A DNA stretch of 26,416 nucleotides from a virus. Location: positions 1-26,416 of IMG/VR virus record IMGVR_UViG_3300023301_000084; one strand, 5' to 3'. The translations under genes and the position numbers were made by a program. The notes below the pieces were generated by a model, which worked only from the letters and a program-made list of their open reading frames with translations, did not search any database and was not told the origin of the DNA. Shown in pieces: positions 14,287-22,476 of the stretch. The stretch's first letter is position 1. Each line of letters begins with the position of its first letter.

Positions 14287-14735
14287 TTTTTTAATTTTAG
14301 TTTCACAATTCTTTTTTTCAAGTTCCAAACACGATACAAACCATACCTTAAAATTTTAAAAATCTCTTCTTCTGTTAGTTTTTCTGCATTTTTATTTCTT
14401 TCTGGTGTGCGAATAACCAACGGCAATTTTCTTCTGTCGTTTCTTATCAAGAACACACCAGCATGCGTTGGAACAAATGGAAGGCATTGTTGGCAAATAT
14501 CTTCTGGAAAAGCAAAATACAATTCCGCTATTTTGTTGCTTTTGTGCCCATGTTTTTTTGTATTGTCCTTTTTTGTATCTGCAACGGAGCGTTTGATTTC
14601 TACTTCCACTGCATACCCTGTTTTACGAACGACAAGCAAATCACATTCATGTGCTATGTAAAAGTTTGGTATTATTATGGTTTGTCTTTCATTAAAATGC
14701 CTAACCAATGCACATTCCATTTGTTCTAATAGCAT
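14283..14735 (-). CDS. PD-(D/E)XK-like nuclease, MmcB-type
   Basis: 150 aa. Core motifs are I-I-I-P-N-F, H-E-C-D-L-L-V-V-R-K-T-G-Y-A-V-E-V-E-I-K near 29-48, which supplies the D and E-x-K residues of the fold, followed by K-x-D-N-x-K-K-H-x-H and Y-F-A-F-P. This arrangement resembles small phage nucleases related to MmcB repair proteins. It lies between the clamp loader (stop 2 bp upstream) and the coiled-coil gene, so a role in replication-coupled repair is likely. The C-terminus is lysine-rich. Confidence 0.7.
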   Translation of the reverse strand: MLLEQMECALVRHFNERQTIIIPNFYIAHECDLLVVRKTGYAVEVEIKRSVADTKKDNTKKHGHKSNKIAELYFAFPEDICQQCLPFVPTHAGVFLIRNDRRKLPLVIRTPERNKNAEKLTEEEIFKILRYGLYRVWNLKKRIVKLKLKK

Positions 14736-14737
14736 AT

Positions 14738-15649
14738 TTATTCCGAATTAATGACACAATAACAAGCATAAACAAGACCAGCATATCCTGTATTATAAAA
14801 AGGCTCAATAAATTCTTCCATTATTGCCGCGGCAATATCATTTCGTTTGCCCAATAATACAGTGGTACAATATCCCAAGACATGCCTCCGAACCCCTTCC
14901 GGGTCTTGGTCTTTAAGACCTTTTAAAATAGTGGCAATTTCCTTCCATGAGGCATGTCGCAAAAGGGCGCGGCATAATTCAATAGACTCACTTTGTTCTT
15001 CCGCTGCTTTTTTTGCAACGCTCATTTGCCTATCTTCATCAACGACCAAAACCTTTTCAAGAATATTTATAGCATTTCTAGGGTGGCCGAAAGAATCTTC
15101 TGCAATTTGAATAAGTATTTTTTTGTCAATCTTTTTGCCTTCTGCCCGGGAGATTCTTTTTAATAATTTTACCATAGGAAGTTCATCCAATGGTTTTACT
15201 TCGTGAATCGAACACCTCCCTTTTATAGTAGGAATTAATTTGTGCGGTTCCGTGGTGCATAAGAAAAAATAAACATGCTCTGGGGTATCCTCTAATAATT
15301 TCAACAAAGCATTCTGAGCATCGTTAGATAATTTATGGCATTCGTCTAAAATCCATGCCCGAGAATCTCCTGCTAATGGCATGTACTGGCTTTGTCTTCT
15401 AATATCTCGTACTGTGTCAATGCCTCTAAAATCAGCGGTGTCCACTTCGGTCACATCCTCTTTTTCCGCACCAACCATTCCAGATACAATTCTAGCCAGT
15501 GTGGTTTTTCCACAACCAGTTGCCCCAGAAAATAAAAACACGTGAGGAATGTCCGAGTTATCGAGTAAATTTGTAAGACCATTTACCATATCTTCATTCC
15601 CTATAAATGTTTCTAAAGTATCTGGTCTATGTTTTTGGTATAATCCCAT
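14738..15649 (-). CDS. Clamp loader ATPase, DnaX/RFC-like
   Basis: 303 aa. P-loop G-A-T-G-C-G-K-T (42-49), Walker B L-D-E-C-H (101-105), sensor 1 C-T-T-E-P near 131 and the arginine-finger motif G-R-C-S near 144 are all present, with K-H-R-P near the N-terminus as in RFC and DnaX subunits. It loads the sliding clamp (18705-19718) onto primed DNA using ATP. No second loader subunit is visible, so it may form a homo-oligomer or pair with the product of 15658-16014. No zinc module or C-terminal tau-like extension. Confidence 0.9.
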   Translation of the reverse strand: MGLYQKHRPDTLETFIGNEDMVNGLTNLLDNSDIPHVFLFSGATGCGKTTLARIVSGMVGAEKEDVTEVDTADFRGIDTVRDIRRQSQYMPLAGDSRAWILDECHKLSNDAQNALLKLLEDTPEHVYFFLCTTEPHKLIPTIKGRCSIHEVKPLDELPMVKLLKRISRAEGKKIDKKILIQIAEDSFGHPRNAINILEKVLVVDEDRQMSVAKKAAEEQSESIELCRALLRHASWKEIATILKGLKDQDPEGVRRHVLGYCTTVLLGKRNDIAAAIMEEFIEPFYNTGYAGLVYACYCVINSE

Positions 15650-15657
15650 TTTTATAG

Positions 15658-16014
15658 TTATTTAAGTAAGTCCTCAAATGGCAATTGTATATCCCCTATG
15701 GCAAGTGCCTTTTTAATTTCCATCACAAGCAATACAATAAAAACAAACTCTTCTAATGAAGAACTATGTGCTAATAATATTTCTATTATTTTTGTTTTTC
15801 TGTTTTCTTTGAGCAGTGCTTGTTTTATAATAGCCATATTTTCTGCATTCTCTAAATAATCCTTGGTTCCTTGTGGAACGCCAAAGGCTTTTGCAAGGTC
15901 AACTTCCGCGCTGTTTTGTTCTTTTTTGACATGCAACAACATATCATTTTTTAAAACATTAAAAGCCCCCTGCGCTACAATGTCTTCTACTTTGGTTTTA
16001 TTTTTGTTAGTCAT
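15658..16014 (-). CDS. Hypothetical protein behind promoter element copy 1
   Basis: 118 aa, not recognised. Mostly helical; residues ~75-105 contain a hydrophobic stretch (S-S-S-L-E-E-F-V-F-I-V-L-L-V-M-E-I) that is probably a buried helix. It is the first gene after the conserved promoter-like element (16026-16070), sharing the leader ACGAACGAACATG with the gene at 25225-25434. It precedes the clamp loader by 8 bp, so it could be a second loader subunit, but no motif shows this. Confidence 0.65.
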   Translation of the reverse strand: MTNKNKTKVEDIVAQGAFNVLKNDMLLHVKKEQNSAEVDLAKAFGVPQGTKDYLENAENMAIIKQALLKENRKTKIIEILLAHSSSLEEFVFIVLLVMEIKKALAIGDIQLPFEDLLK

Positions 16015-16025
16015 GTTCGTTCGTT

Positions 16026-16070
16026 TATTTACCCTATTATACGGGAATGTTTTTTATTAAGTGTGGAATT
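16026..16070 (-). promoter_or_regulatory. Conserved promoter-like element, copy 1
   Basis: One of three near-identical ~45-bp elements. On the minus strand it holds CACTTAATAAAAAACATT, then CCCGTATAATAGGG. TATAAT is 16041-16036, 21 bp before the ATG at 16014. CCC-g-TAT-a-ATA-GGG is a near-perfect inverted repeat, so a protein may bind across the box. No TTGACA or TTG lies at normal spacing, and there is no TAnnTTTG. It would drive the operon from the clamp-loader region on. Confidence 0.65.
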
Positions 16071-16076
16071 AAGCAG

Positions 16077-17495
16077 TTATTTTATTTTATAGGGCTGCAA
16101 GTCGGCCCAAGACGCGTCCACCGCCCCAATGTCAAATTCCACCCGGAGCGGCACCAATAACCATTTCCAATGCGCTGGAAGTTGTTTTGTCATAACCTCT
16201 ACTGCAATGGCCACAACTCTTTCTAATTCCTCTGGAAGTATGTCGAAAACAATAGCATCGTGGATTTGTCCAATTACTTTAGAATCCATTTTCTGCTGCT
16301 CTAAAATAAGAGTGATTTTGTCCAAACACCAAAGCAAACAATGAAACGCTGTGCCTTGTACGGGATAATTTATAGCATCATTTTTAGATAATGTAGAACT
16401 TGTGGATTTACTTGGGGATGAACAACGAAAACCTGTATATGTATCCACATACCCATTTTTTTGGTATTGCTGCCACTGCGTTTCTTTCCAATCCCTGTAA
16501 ACTGGAAAGCGTTTATCCCAAAAGTGACGTTCTATTTTTCTGATGTGTTCCGTAAATTCTGCCATAGAGGAAAGTCCTTGGCTAATTAGGTGGTCAGAGA
16601 GCATGGTTTTTCCCTCGTATTCCACCCCTTCTTGCGCCTTCCAATTGCCCATGGGTAGTTTGCCCCATTTGTGTGCCATATTGACCGCACAGGGTTTAAA
16701 ATAGTCTCCGTAAAACTCAGGGAATACAAACCCATTTTTTGCGGCTTTTCTTAATAAACTATGCCCAGAATGGTTTTTGTCAAATTTTGGAATTTTAAAA
16801 ATCTGTTTGGCAATGTCACCATGCATATCTTTCCCGGTCATAAGATACTTCAACATAGTTGGGTCCTTATGAAAACAAGCGGCAATCATTACTTCCAACT
16901 GGTTGAAATCTACTTCCGCTAATTGGTGCCCTTTTCTGGGAATTAGGCATCGTCTTGTTATTTCCATCGCCATTTTATCCCTTTTAGGGATGTTTTGGAA
17001 ATTTGGATCATTAGAGGAACTGCGGTACGTAGCAACTAAATTTAGATTAAAGTTCGGGTGAATAATTCCAGAATTGTTTTCACGCATAAAGGATCCTAAA
17101 TAGGTATCCCTTATTTTTTTTAGTTTGCGCATTTTAAGCATACTATTCAATTCTGGGATGTTTAAAGAGGACAATGCATCCTCATTAGTAGAACCTTTCC
17201 CTGATTTTGTTGTTGCTACTGGTGTGTGGCCTTTTACGTTGTAAAGGAAATCCGCTAATTGGGTGTCGGAATTAATATTAACTTCACTTTTTGCGCTGCG
17301 TTGCCATTCACGAAAAAATTCAGACTTTTTTATTTTTTTATCAATTTTGTTTATTTTGTCTGTGAGCTTTGTGTGCTGCTCATTGGCGTACTTTTCATCA
17401 AACCCTATTCCAACTCTTTCCGCTTTTGCTAACGCTAACGTGCCATTATGAAACAAATTGTATGCTTCGATACTATTCTGCTTTATTTCTAACAT
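16077..17495 (-). CDS. Family A DNA polymerase, polymerase domain only
   Basis: 472 aa. Motif A L-A-E-V-D-F-N-Q-L-E (192-201), motif B R-K-A-A-K-N-G-F-V-F-P-E-F-Y-G (249-263), as in many phage enzymes, and motif C Q-I-H-D-A-I-V-F-D with H412 and D413 (A follows in place of the usual E). T-Y-R-S-S-S-N-D-P-N-F-Q-N-I-P (157-170) is the conserved template-binding segment. There is no exonuclease domain at the N-terminus; that domain is encoded by the gene directly upstream (stop 8 bp before), so the two proteins likely form one replicative polymerase. Confidence 0.92.
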   Translation of the reverse strand: MLEIKQNSIEAYNLFHNGTLALAKAERVGIGFDEKYANEQHTKLTDKINKIDKKIKKSEFFREWQRSAKSEVNINSDTQLADFLYNVKGHTPVATTKSGKGSTNEDALSSLNIPELNSMLKMRKLKKIRDTYLGSFMRENNSGIIHPNFNLNLVATYRSSSNDPNFQNIPKRDKMAMEITRRCLIPRKGHQLAEVDFNQLEVMIAACFHKDPTMLKYLMTGKDMHGDIAKQIFKIPKFDKNHSGHSLLRKAAKNGFVFPEFYGDYFKPCAVNMAHKWGKLPMGNWKAQEGVEYEGKTMLSDHLISQGLSSMAEFTEHIRKIERHFWDKRFPVYRDWKETQWQQYQKNGYVDTYTGFRCSSPSKSTSSTLSKNDAINYPVQGTAFHCLLWCLDKITLILEQQKMDSKVIGQIHDAIVFDILPEELERVVAIAVEVMTKQLPAHWKWLLVPLRVEFDIGAVDASWADLQPYKIK

Positions 17496-17503
17496 AGTGT
17501 TTT

Positions 17504-18703
17504 TTAAAAAGGTAAGAAATCATAGCCTAATTTCGCTGTTTGGTATTCCATTAAACGATATTCAAGAATAGAATCCATTGCACAATAAGTCAAAACGTTT
17601 TCTTCATTTTCTTTTGTTTTTACAAAATCAAGTAAGTTGTTTGTGCTATTGGAATCTTTTGCTTTTAAATGTGGGCTGATCTCACTATCATAATCAATAA
17701 TACCAAACCTAATGTAACTTTGAAATTTTAAAGACGTTATGCCAATTCGATTATCCATTTGGTGGGATGCTATTTGCGTGTCCCAAGCCCAACCAGCAAC
17801 AGGCGTTTTTAATTTTACATTGCTCCAATTATCCTCAAACTTCATGTTTTGTGCTACTTTTAGTATATTATGATTTTTTAAAAACTGCCGAAATGGCTTT
17901 CTCCCTTCTTTGGTTTTTGGCATTTTAAACGTGAACACATGATCCGCACTATCGGCAATAGAGGCACAATATATTTTTTGTTCTTTGTTGTACGGTTTAA
18001 TCCCCGTTGTTTCATAATCAAATGCACAGATCCCACGTATTTTATTTAAAATAGTCAGGTCTGTAAGCACCTCTATTTTTGGTTGGACAAACGTAGGAAA
18101 CAATCCATTAGTTTCTTCGGCTATTCTTTTAATGTCCTGTTCAAAAATAGTCTGTGCCTCTTCGTCTGCAATATAAACGAAGGAAGGGCTTAAAACAGGG
18201 CAAATAAAAGCATTGATTTGTTGGTCGGGTATAATAAAACCACGCCATTTGTGAATATTGTCCAAATCTTTCTTCCACCTATGCCCAATCACACTTTTTA
18301 AGGCAGCATCCCCAAACAAAACAATTACACGGGGTTTATATTTTTCTATTGCTGCGAATACAAATTTTCTACATGCGTCTATGGAACTATTTAGTTTTTT
18401 ATTCTCTAGTTTGCTTCCCGGGTAACACGACAATGCATTGATATTAATACAATCCTCTTCTATATCAATCCCATATTTTGCATACGCCCGTTTTAGAATG
18501 CGCCCTTTGCCTAAAAAATAGCCATTTTCTTGATCGTCCGTTTTGTTGGGAAATTCCCCAATGTTCATAATCCCTTTTTGAAATCCACCAGAAGGTTTCA
18601 TTTTTGGGCTGTTGCAATCTTTAAACAGCCCACAGGATATGCATGAGTTCTTTTTCCCAACAGTTGTATCTTTATACTTTTCCCCAGAAAATAATGCTGG
18701 CAT
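17504..18703 (-). CDS. UDG-like domain fused to a 3'-5' exonuclease
   Basis: 399 aa from the ATG at 18703, one base after the clamp TAA. Residues 1-195 look like a family 4/5 uracil-DNA glycosylase: four Fe-S cysteines C21, C24, C93, C111, a G-E-F-P motif (49-52) and V-L-F-G-D-A-A-L. The usual H-P-S motif is S-P-S (172-174), so glycosylase activity is doubtful. Residues 220-399 form a DnaQ/RNase D-type proofreading exonuclease: F-D-Y-E-T-T-G (D229, E231), Q-N-M-K-F-E-D, and Y-C-A-M-D near the end. It should proofread for the separate polymerase gene. Confidence 0.85.
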   Translation of the reverse strand: MPALFSGEKYKDTTVGKKNSCISCGLFKDCNSPKMKPSGGFQKGIMNIGEFPNKTDDQENGYFLGKGRILKRAYAKYGIDIEEDCININALSCYPGSKLENKKLNSSIDACRKFVFAAIEKYKPRVIVLFGDAALKSVIGHRWKKDLDNIHKWRGFIIPDQQINAFICPVLSPSFVYIADEEAQTIFEQDIKRIAEETNGLFPTFVQPKIEVLTDLTILNKIRGICAFDYETTGIKPYNKEQKIYCASIADSADHVFTFKMPKTKEGRKPFRQFLKNHNILKVAQNMKFEDNWSNVKLKTPVAGWAWDTQIASHQMDNRIGITSLKFQSYIRFGIIDYDSEISPHLKAKDSNSTNNLLDFVKTKENEENVLTYCAMDSILEYRLMEYQTAKLGYDFLPF

Positions 18704-18704
18704 A

Positions 18705-19718
18705 TTATTCAAATTGTGATAAAATGGCTAAATACTTCCAATTTCCTGCTTCAAACTTAATCTTTGTTTTTCCAAGGTACACTATGGTGTCCTTTTCTTT
18801 TAAAATATCAAGAAATAAATGAGGCACGATTTTAAATTGGACCTGCTCTCCTTTGTATTCCATTTCTGTTGTTTCCTCAAAAGATGCGTATTCCGATTTA
18901 GCCACAACTTTAATTTTCTTCTTAGAAACAGTAATGTATAGGAATTCATCCATTACGTAATCCCTTTTTGAAAATATCATAGCTTTTTCAACTATCGAAA
19001 GCAACTCCTTTGGAAGTGACAGAAGAACATCATCACCCTCACCCCATTTTTTAAAAAACGGATCAACTGCTGGAAATTCTGCGTTAAATATACGACAACT
19101 TAAAATCGTGTTTGTCGGTGTTTTAAAATGAACCCAATTTTTTTCAACACAGATTTTTGTGGGGTTGATTGTGGTTATTGTCACAACTACATCGGCTGGA
19201 AGTAAAAAAGACGTATCAAAATCACTAGTACAGCGGCAAGCACGGAATCTATCCGTAGCCTCAATAAAACCATCGGCACGAATATTTAAACAAGTCATAG
19301 CCGGCATTGCGGCATTTTTAGAAGCTGCTTTTGCTACAAATTTAATATCATTTAAAAAAGAAGGGGGGAGTTTTTTCCATTTCTTTTTCTTTTGCAACTC
19401 AGATAAATCTAATTTGATATCCGCTTCCAATGTCAATGTCACTTTGCTGCGGCCAGCGGCCAATAAAAGAACATTGTCTTCAACACTAATCGCAATATCT
19501 TCTTGCTTTGTTTTGTGCAGGAACTTGTATAATTCCTCTGCTTTTACAGCACCAATAATATCCAAATCCTCTACTGGATGGGATACAGAAATTTCATCAT
19601 TGTATGTCACAACTCTATTGCCCATGAAAGCAAAAGAACTACTTTGCTCAATCAGTTCTTTGTTACTTAGGCCCGGTTTTACAATGGATAATGCATTTAA
19701 TAAGTCGGTTGTTTTCAT
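18705..19718 (-). CDS. DNA sliding clamp, beta-clamp-like
   Basis: 337 aa. Three repeated beta-rich domains can be traced, with A-M-P-A-M-T-C-L-N-I-R-A-D-G-F-I-E-A-T-D-R-F-R near 140 (the domain 2 pattern seen in DnaN), and the C-terminal domain ending in L-A-I-L-S-Q-F-E. It is a little shorter than bacterial DnaN (~370 aa). It encircles DNA and tethers the polymerase; the polymerase, exonuclease and loader genes follow. The ATG overlaps the stop of the small upstream gene (ATGA). Confidence 0.82.
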   Translation of the reverse strand: MKTTDLLNALSIVKPGLSNKELIEQSSSFAFMGNRVVTYNDEISVSHPVEDLDIIGAVKAEELYKFLHKTKQEDIAISVEDNVLLLAAGRSKVTLTLEADIKLDLSELQKKKKWKKLPPSFLNDIKFVAKAASKNAAMPAMTCLNIRADGFIEATDRFRACRCTSDFDTSFLLPADVVVTITTINPTKICVEKNWVHFKTPTNTILSCRIFNAEFPAVDPFFKKWGEGDDVLLSLPKELLSIVEKAMIFSKRDYVMDEFLYITVSKKKIKVVAKSEYASFEETTEMEYKGEQVQFKIVPHLFLDILKEKDTIVYLGKTKIKFEAGNWKYLAILSQFE

Positions 19719-19882
19719 TTATTTTGTTTTTGTCCTGTTTGTACGTATAAATGGAAGTCTTCTTCTGTTTCTTCATGTGCTTTTATAGAAGAGAAAGTAA
19801 TCAGCCTGTTTGGTTGTTGCTTTTCTGTCAGCAATTTGCTATTTTCTACATCCGCAATCCATGTTTCAAAAAAAAGTAGCAT
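19715..19882 (-). CDS. Small hypothetical protein between dpdA and the clamp gene
   Basis: 55 aa, MLLFFETWIADVENSK..., ending GQKQNK. The ATG at 19882 follows the dpdA stop in the arrangement TAA-T-ATG, and its TGA overlaps the clamp start as ATGA, so both ends fit the local operon style. Acidic centre (H-E-E-T-E-E-D-F). No family recognised. It may be the link gene between modification and replication units, but that is inference. Confidence 0.65.
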   Translation of the reverse strand: MLLFFETWIADVENSKLLTEKQQPNRLITFSSIKAHEETEEDFHLYVQTGQKQNK

Positions 19883-19883
19883 A

Positions 19884-20945
19884 TTAAAACAAATTAGGTG
19901 TTTTGTTTATATTAAATTTCCAAGGCCAGCTTCTCATATTTTTTTGCAAATCATTAAAGTAAATTATATTTAATTCATCCCTTAATGTATATTTGTTGCT
20001 TATTCCTGGTTCTTCAATAATTTCAATCTTTCGTGGGTCTGTGCTGCCATTCTTTTTTTCTGCCCATGTTTCATTCTCTTTCAACTCATAATTATTGGGC
20101 ACAGTTCTAAAGGAGGATTTGCCTAAAACATACCCTTTATCATGAATATAATCAAGCACTTGTTGTTTTTGTGCGGGACTCATTGTTTCTATGTGCTTCC
20201 CTTTTTCTTTGTTTGTTGGGCTTTTACTGGATACTGATATTTTATGACTGGTTTCATCATATACCCATTTTCCTTTTTTGAAAACAGGAACATAAATTCC
20301 TCCCATTCTTCCTGTCACAACCCAGCTAGTAGAATCAACGGAATACCATGGGTATCTTAGCATCACTCGCAAAGAAGTCATACCAAACCCATGTATCTTT
20401 ACACGGGGCAATCCGCTTTCATCACAAATGTATTTTGAAAAACACTGGTCTAAAAATTCCATGGCTAATCCTGTCGGCACTCCAACTAATCCCCCTATTG
20501 AAATATACTTATATTTTTCAATGTAATAGGATAAGTATTCAAATGGTTCCCCATAATGGAAAACAGGGATTGGATCCAGTCCAGCTTTTTCCATTTTCCT
20601 TTGGTTTGCTAAAGTAGCATCCGCTGCTTTTTTCCTAGCAGAAGCAAGATTAGTGCGCACAGAACAAAGGATATCTAAGTTTGAATACTGGTCGATGTAC
20701 TTTTTATTTTTCTTAATAAAAGCAATATAGACCTTTATATCTATATTTTCATCACGTGTCCATGCACTAAATGCGCCAGAATCTAAAAATAAATTAACAG
20801 TATTGGGCTTTTCCATTTTTCCTTTATCTTTAACTATCCAATAATATGTCCATAATCGATACGTCCACATTGGTGTGAGTTCCTTTTCTCTTCGACACCA
20901 CCCGGAGGTGCCTCCCCCCGGGACACCTGCAAACATAACAATCAT
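19884..20945 (-). CDS. dpdA: DpdA-like DNA 7-deazaguanine transglycosylase
   Basis: 353 aa. It is TGT-like: F-L-D-S-G-A-F-S-A-W (D55), I-G-G-L-V-G (150-155), K-I-H-G-F-G-M-T (183-190) and Y-S-V-D-S-T-S-W (201-208, D204 the probable catalytic Asp). Phage DpdA enzymes exchange guanine in DNA for preQ0 or a derivative, which protects against host restriction. The queD, queE, queC and folE genes upstream supply the substrate. The N-terminal M-F-A-G-V-P-G-G-G is a first strand and loop; a shorter version occurs in the 60-aa gene just upstream. The C-terminal ~130 residues are phage-specific. Confidence 0.88.
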   Translation of the reverse strand: MIVMFAGVPGGGTSGWCRREKELTPMWTYRLWTYYWIVKDKGKMEKPNTVNLFLDSGAFSAWTRDENIDIKVYIAFIKKNKKYIDQYSNLDILCSVRTNLASARKKAADATLANQRKMEKAGLDPIPVFHYGEPFEYLSYYIEKYKYISIGGLVGVPTGLAMEFLDQCFSKYICDESGLPRVKIHGFGMTSLRVMLRYPWYSVDSTSWVVTGRMGGIYVPVFKKGKWVYDETSHKISVSSKSPTNKEKGKHIETMSPAQKQQVLDYIHDKGYVLGKSSFRTVPNNYELKENETWAEKKNGSTDPRKIEIIEEPGISNKYTLRDELNIIYFNDLQKNMRSWPWKFNINKTPNLF

Positions 20946-20948
20946 GTA

Positions 20949-21131
20949 TTATGGTTGTATTGTGCAGTTTTCATTTTGTTTCTTTTTATATTTTATTAAC
21001 TCAAAAGCATAGGGAACCATAGCTTTTTTATGCAGAATATCCCAAAAAGATAGTAGCCGGTTTTCCAAAAATTTCTGCAAATGTGTCTCCCTCCTGCTTG
21101 ATCCCATTGTCCCAGCAAAATACATTTTCAT
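20949..21131 (-). CDS. 60-aa protein resembling the DpdA N-terminus
   Basis: 60 aa: [17 protein letters not shown], then N-R-L-L-S-F-W-D-I. The neighbouring DpdA begins V-M-F-A-G-V-P-G-G-G ... R-R-E-K-E ... Y-R-L-W-T-Y-Y-W-I, so the order of features matches. It looks like a duplicated DpdA N-terminus with no catalytic part. It overlaps the folE stop as ATGA and ends 3 bp before dpdA. It could be the remnant of a second dpdA, or a small regulatory or assembly partner. Confidence 0.65.
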   Translation of the reverse strand: MKMYFAGTMGSSRRETHLQKFLENRLLSFWDILHKKAMVPYAFELIKYKKKQNENCTIQP

Positions 21132-21727
21132 TTTAACAAGTGCATTAATTCTTGTCTGGCAGAACTATTATCCATAAATGCACCACGCAATGAAGATGTA
21201 ACCATAACAGAGTTTTGTTTATCAACTCCGCGCATCTGCATACACATGTGTTGTGCTTCTACAATACAAGCGGCACCAACTGGTTTCAAATGTTCCATCA
21301 ATGCGTCTGTTACTTGTTGCCCAAGTCGTTCCTGAATTTGCATTCTCTTTGCAAACATATCTACAAGTCTAGCTAGTTTGCTAATACCAATAATTTTCCC
21401 ATCTGGAATGTAGGCTACATGCGCTTTTCCATAAAAAGGTAAATTATGGTGTTCGCACATGGAATAGAACTCAATGTCTTTTAACAAAACAATTTGGTTA
21501 TACCCATCCGAATCAAAGACAGTCAACAAGTCCTCTGCATTTTTGCGATATCCAGAATAAATTTCATCCCACATTTTCATAATTCTCTTCGGGGTGTCCA
21601 AAAGCCCCTCCCTGTTTGGGTCTTCCCCTATCCAACGCATCATATTTTGAATGCCTTGTTTATTAGAATTATAGGCGGTCATTGGATCTTCGTCCGCATC
21701 ATGGTTGCAATCACAGTTGTCACACAT
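21128..21727 (-). CDS. folE: GTP cyclohydrolase I
   Basis: 199 aa. Zinc-site motif C-E-H-H (91-94), [14 protein letters not shown] near 107-120, Q-E-R-L, and the E-A-Q-H-M-C-M-x-M-R-G-V block that supplies the other zinc cysteine. It converts GTP to dihydroneopterin triphosphate, the first step to preQ0. The N-terminal 15 residues are Cys/His/Asp-rich (C-D-N-C-D-C-N-H) and extra to the family. It lies 10 bp after queC and overlaps the next gene by 4 bp. Confidence 0.95.
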   Translation of the reverse strand: MCDNCDCNHDADEDPMTAYNSNKQGIQNMMRWIGEDPNREGLLDTPKRIMKMWDEIYSGYRKNAEDLLTVFDSDGYNQIVLLKDIEFYSMCEHHNLPFYGKAHVAYIPDGKIIGISKLARLVDMFAKRMQIQERLGQQVTDALMEHLKPVGAACIVEAQHMCMQMRGVDKQNSVMVTSSLRGAFMDNSSARQELMHLLK

Positions 21728-21737
21728 AGTTTTTTAT

Positions 21738-22406
21738 TTAAAATTCGTCATTAATGTATAAAATAGGATCCGTTCTTTCATTAAGTTTAAATGCCTCTAA
21801 TCGCTCAACACAAGATCCACACTTCCCACACGCAATATTATCAAAGCCTTCATAGCACGTTCTTGTTAAATGGTATGGGGTTTGTAAGGCCAACCCAAGT
21901 TTTACAATTTCGGCTTTGGAATGGGTAAGGAATGGGGCGATAATGTTGACATGACCACCGGAGGCAAGTAAGACCGTATATTTTAGAGAGTTTATAAAAT
22001 CAGGACGGCAATCTGGGTATATAAAGTGATCACCTTGGTGGACACCTAATGCGACAAAAGGGATCTCTTTAGATTGGGCCAGACCAGTAAGGATGGATGC
22101 AAAAATTAAATTTCGTGCTGGGACAACAGTTCTGCTCATACTGTTATCATTATAGTGTCCTTTAGGAATGACACCACCAGATATTAATAAATCCGATTTG
22201 AAGTCTTTCATCACACCACTCATATCAATTACAGAATGGTTAATAGAATAATGGGCAGCAATTTCTTTGGCCGCAGCAATTTCGGAATCATTGTGTTTGC
22301 TTCCATAATAAAAGGAAACCCCTTCCGCAATATGTCCTTCATGGATGTAATGAGCAAGCACCGTGGCACTATCTAAGCCACCAGATAAAGCTATTAATAC
22401 TTTCAT
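21738..22406 (-). CDS. queC: 7-cyano-7-deazaguanine synthase QueC
   Basis: 222 aa, the usual length. PP-loop ATP-binding motif S-G-G-L-D-S (8-13), P-A-R-N-L-I-F near 96, and the C-terminal zinc site C-G-K-C-G-S-C with an upstream C (T-C-Y-E-G). It turns 7-carboxy-7-deazaguanine into preQ0 with ATP and ammonia. There is no glutaminase (Gat) fusion, which argues against a Gat-QueC type dG+ modification. It is the first gene after the terminator at 22427-22446. Confidence 0.95.
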   Translation of the reverse strand: MKVLIALSGGLDSATVLAHYIHEGHIAEGVSFYYGSKHNDSEIAAAKEIAAHYSINHSVIDMSGVMKDFKSDLLISGGVIPKGHYNDNSMSRTVVPARNLIFASILTGLAQSKEIPFVALGVHQGDHFIYPDCRPDFINSLKYTVLLASGGHVNIIAPFLTHSKAEIVKLGLALQTPYHLTRTCYEGFDNIACGKCGSCVERLEAFKLNERTDPILYINDEF

Positions 22407-22420
22407 AATTAAAAAAGATT

Positions 22421-22452
22421 AAAAAAGGCAAGGATTTTGCCTTGCCTTTTTT
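22421..22452 (-). terminator. Bidirectional-looking intrinsic terminator
   Basis: Stem GGCAAGG (22427-22433) / CCTTGCC (22440-22446), loop ATTTTG, with an A6 run on one side and T7 on the other, so the minus-strand transcript has the stem followed by six U and can pair further. It follows the histone-like gene (stop 22477). With the promoter at 23232-23262 it delimits a short transcription unit, though some read-through must reach queC unless queC has a promoter I cannot see. Confidence 0.8.
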
Positions 22453-22476
22453 TATTAGTATATCACAATTTCTTTA

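Noticed and set aside
14738-15649. dnaX-type frameshift in the clamp loader gene
   Set aside because: No A_AAA_AAG in the right phase was noticed within the gene, and the protein is full length for a small loader subunit.
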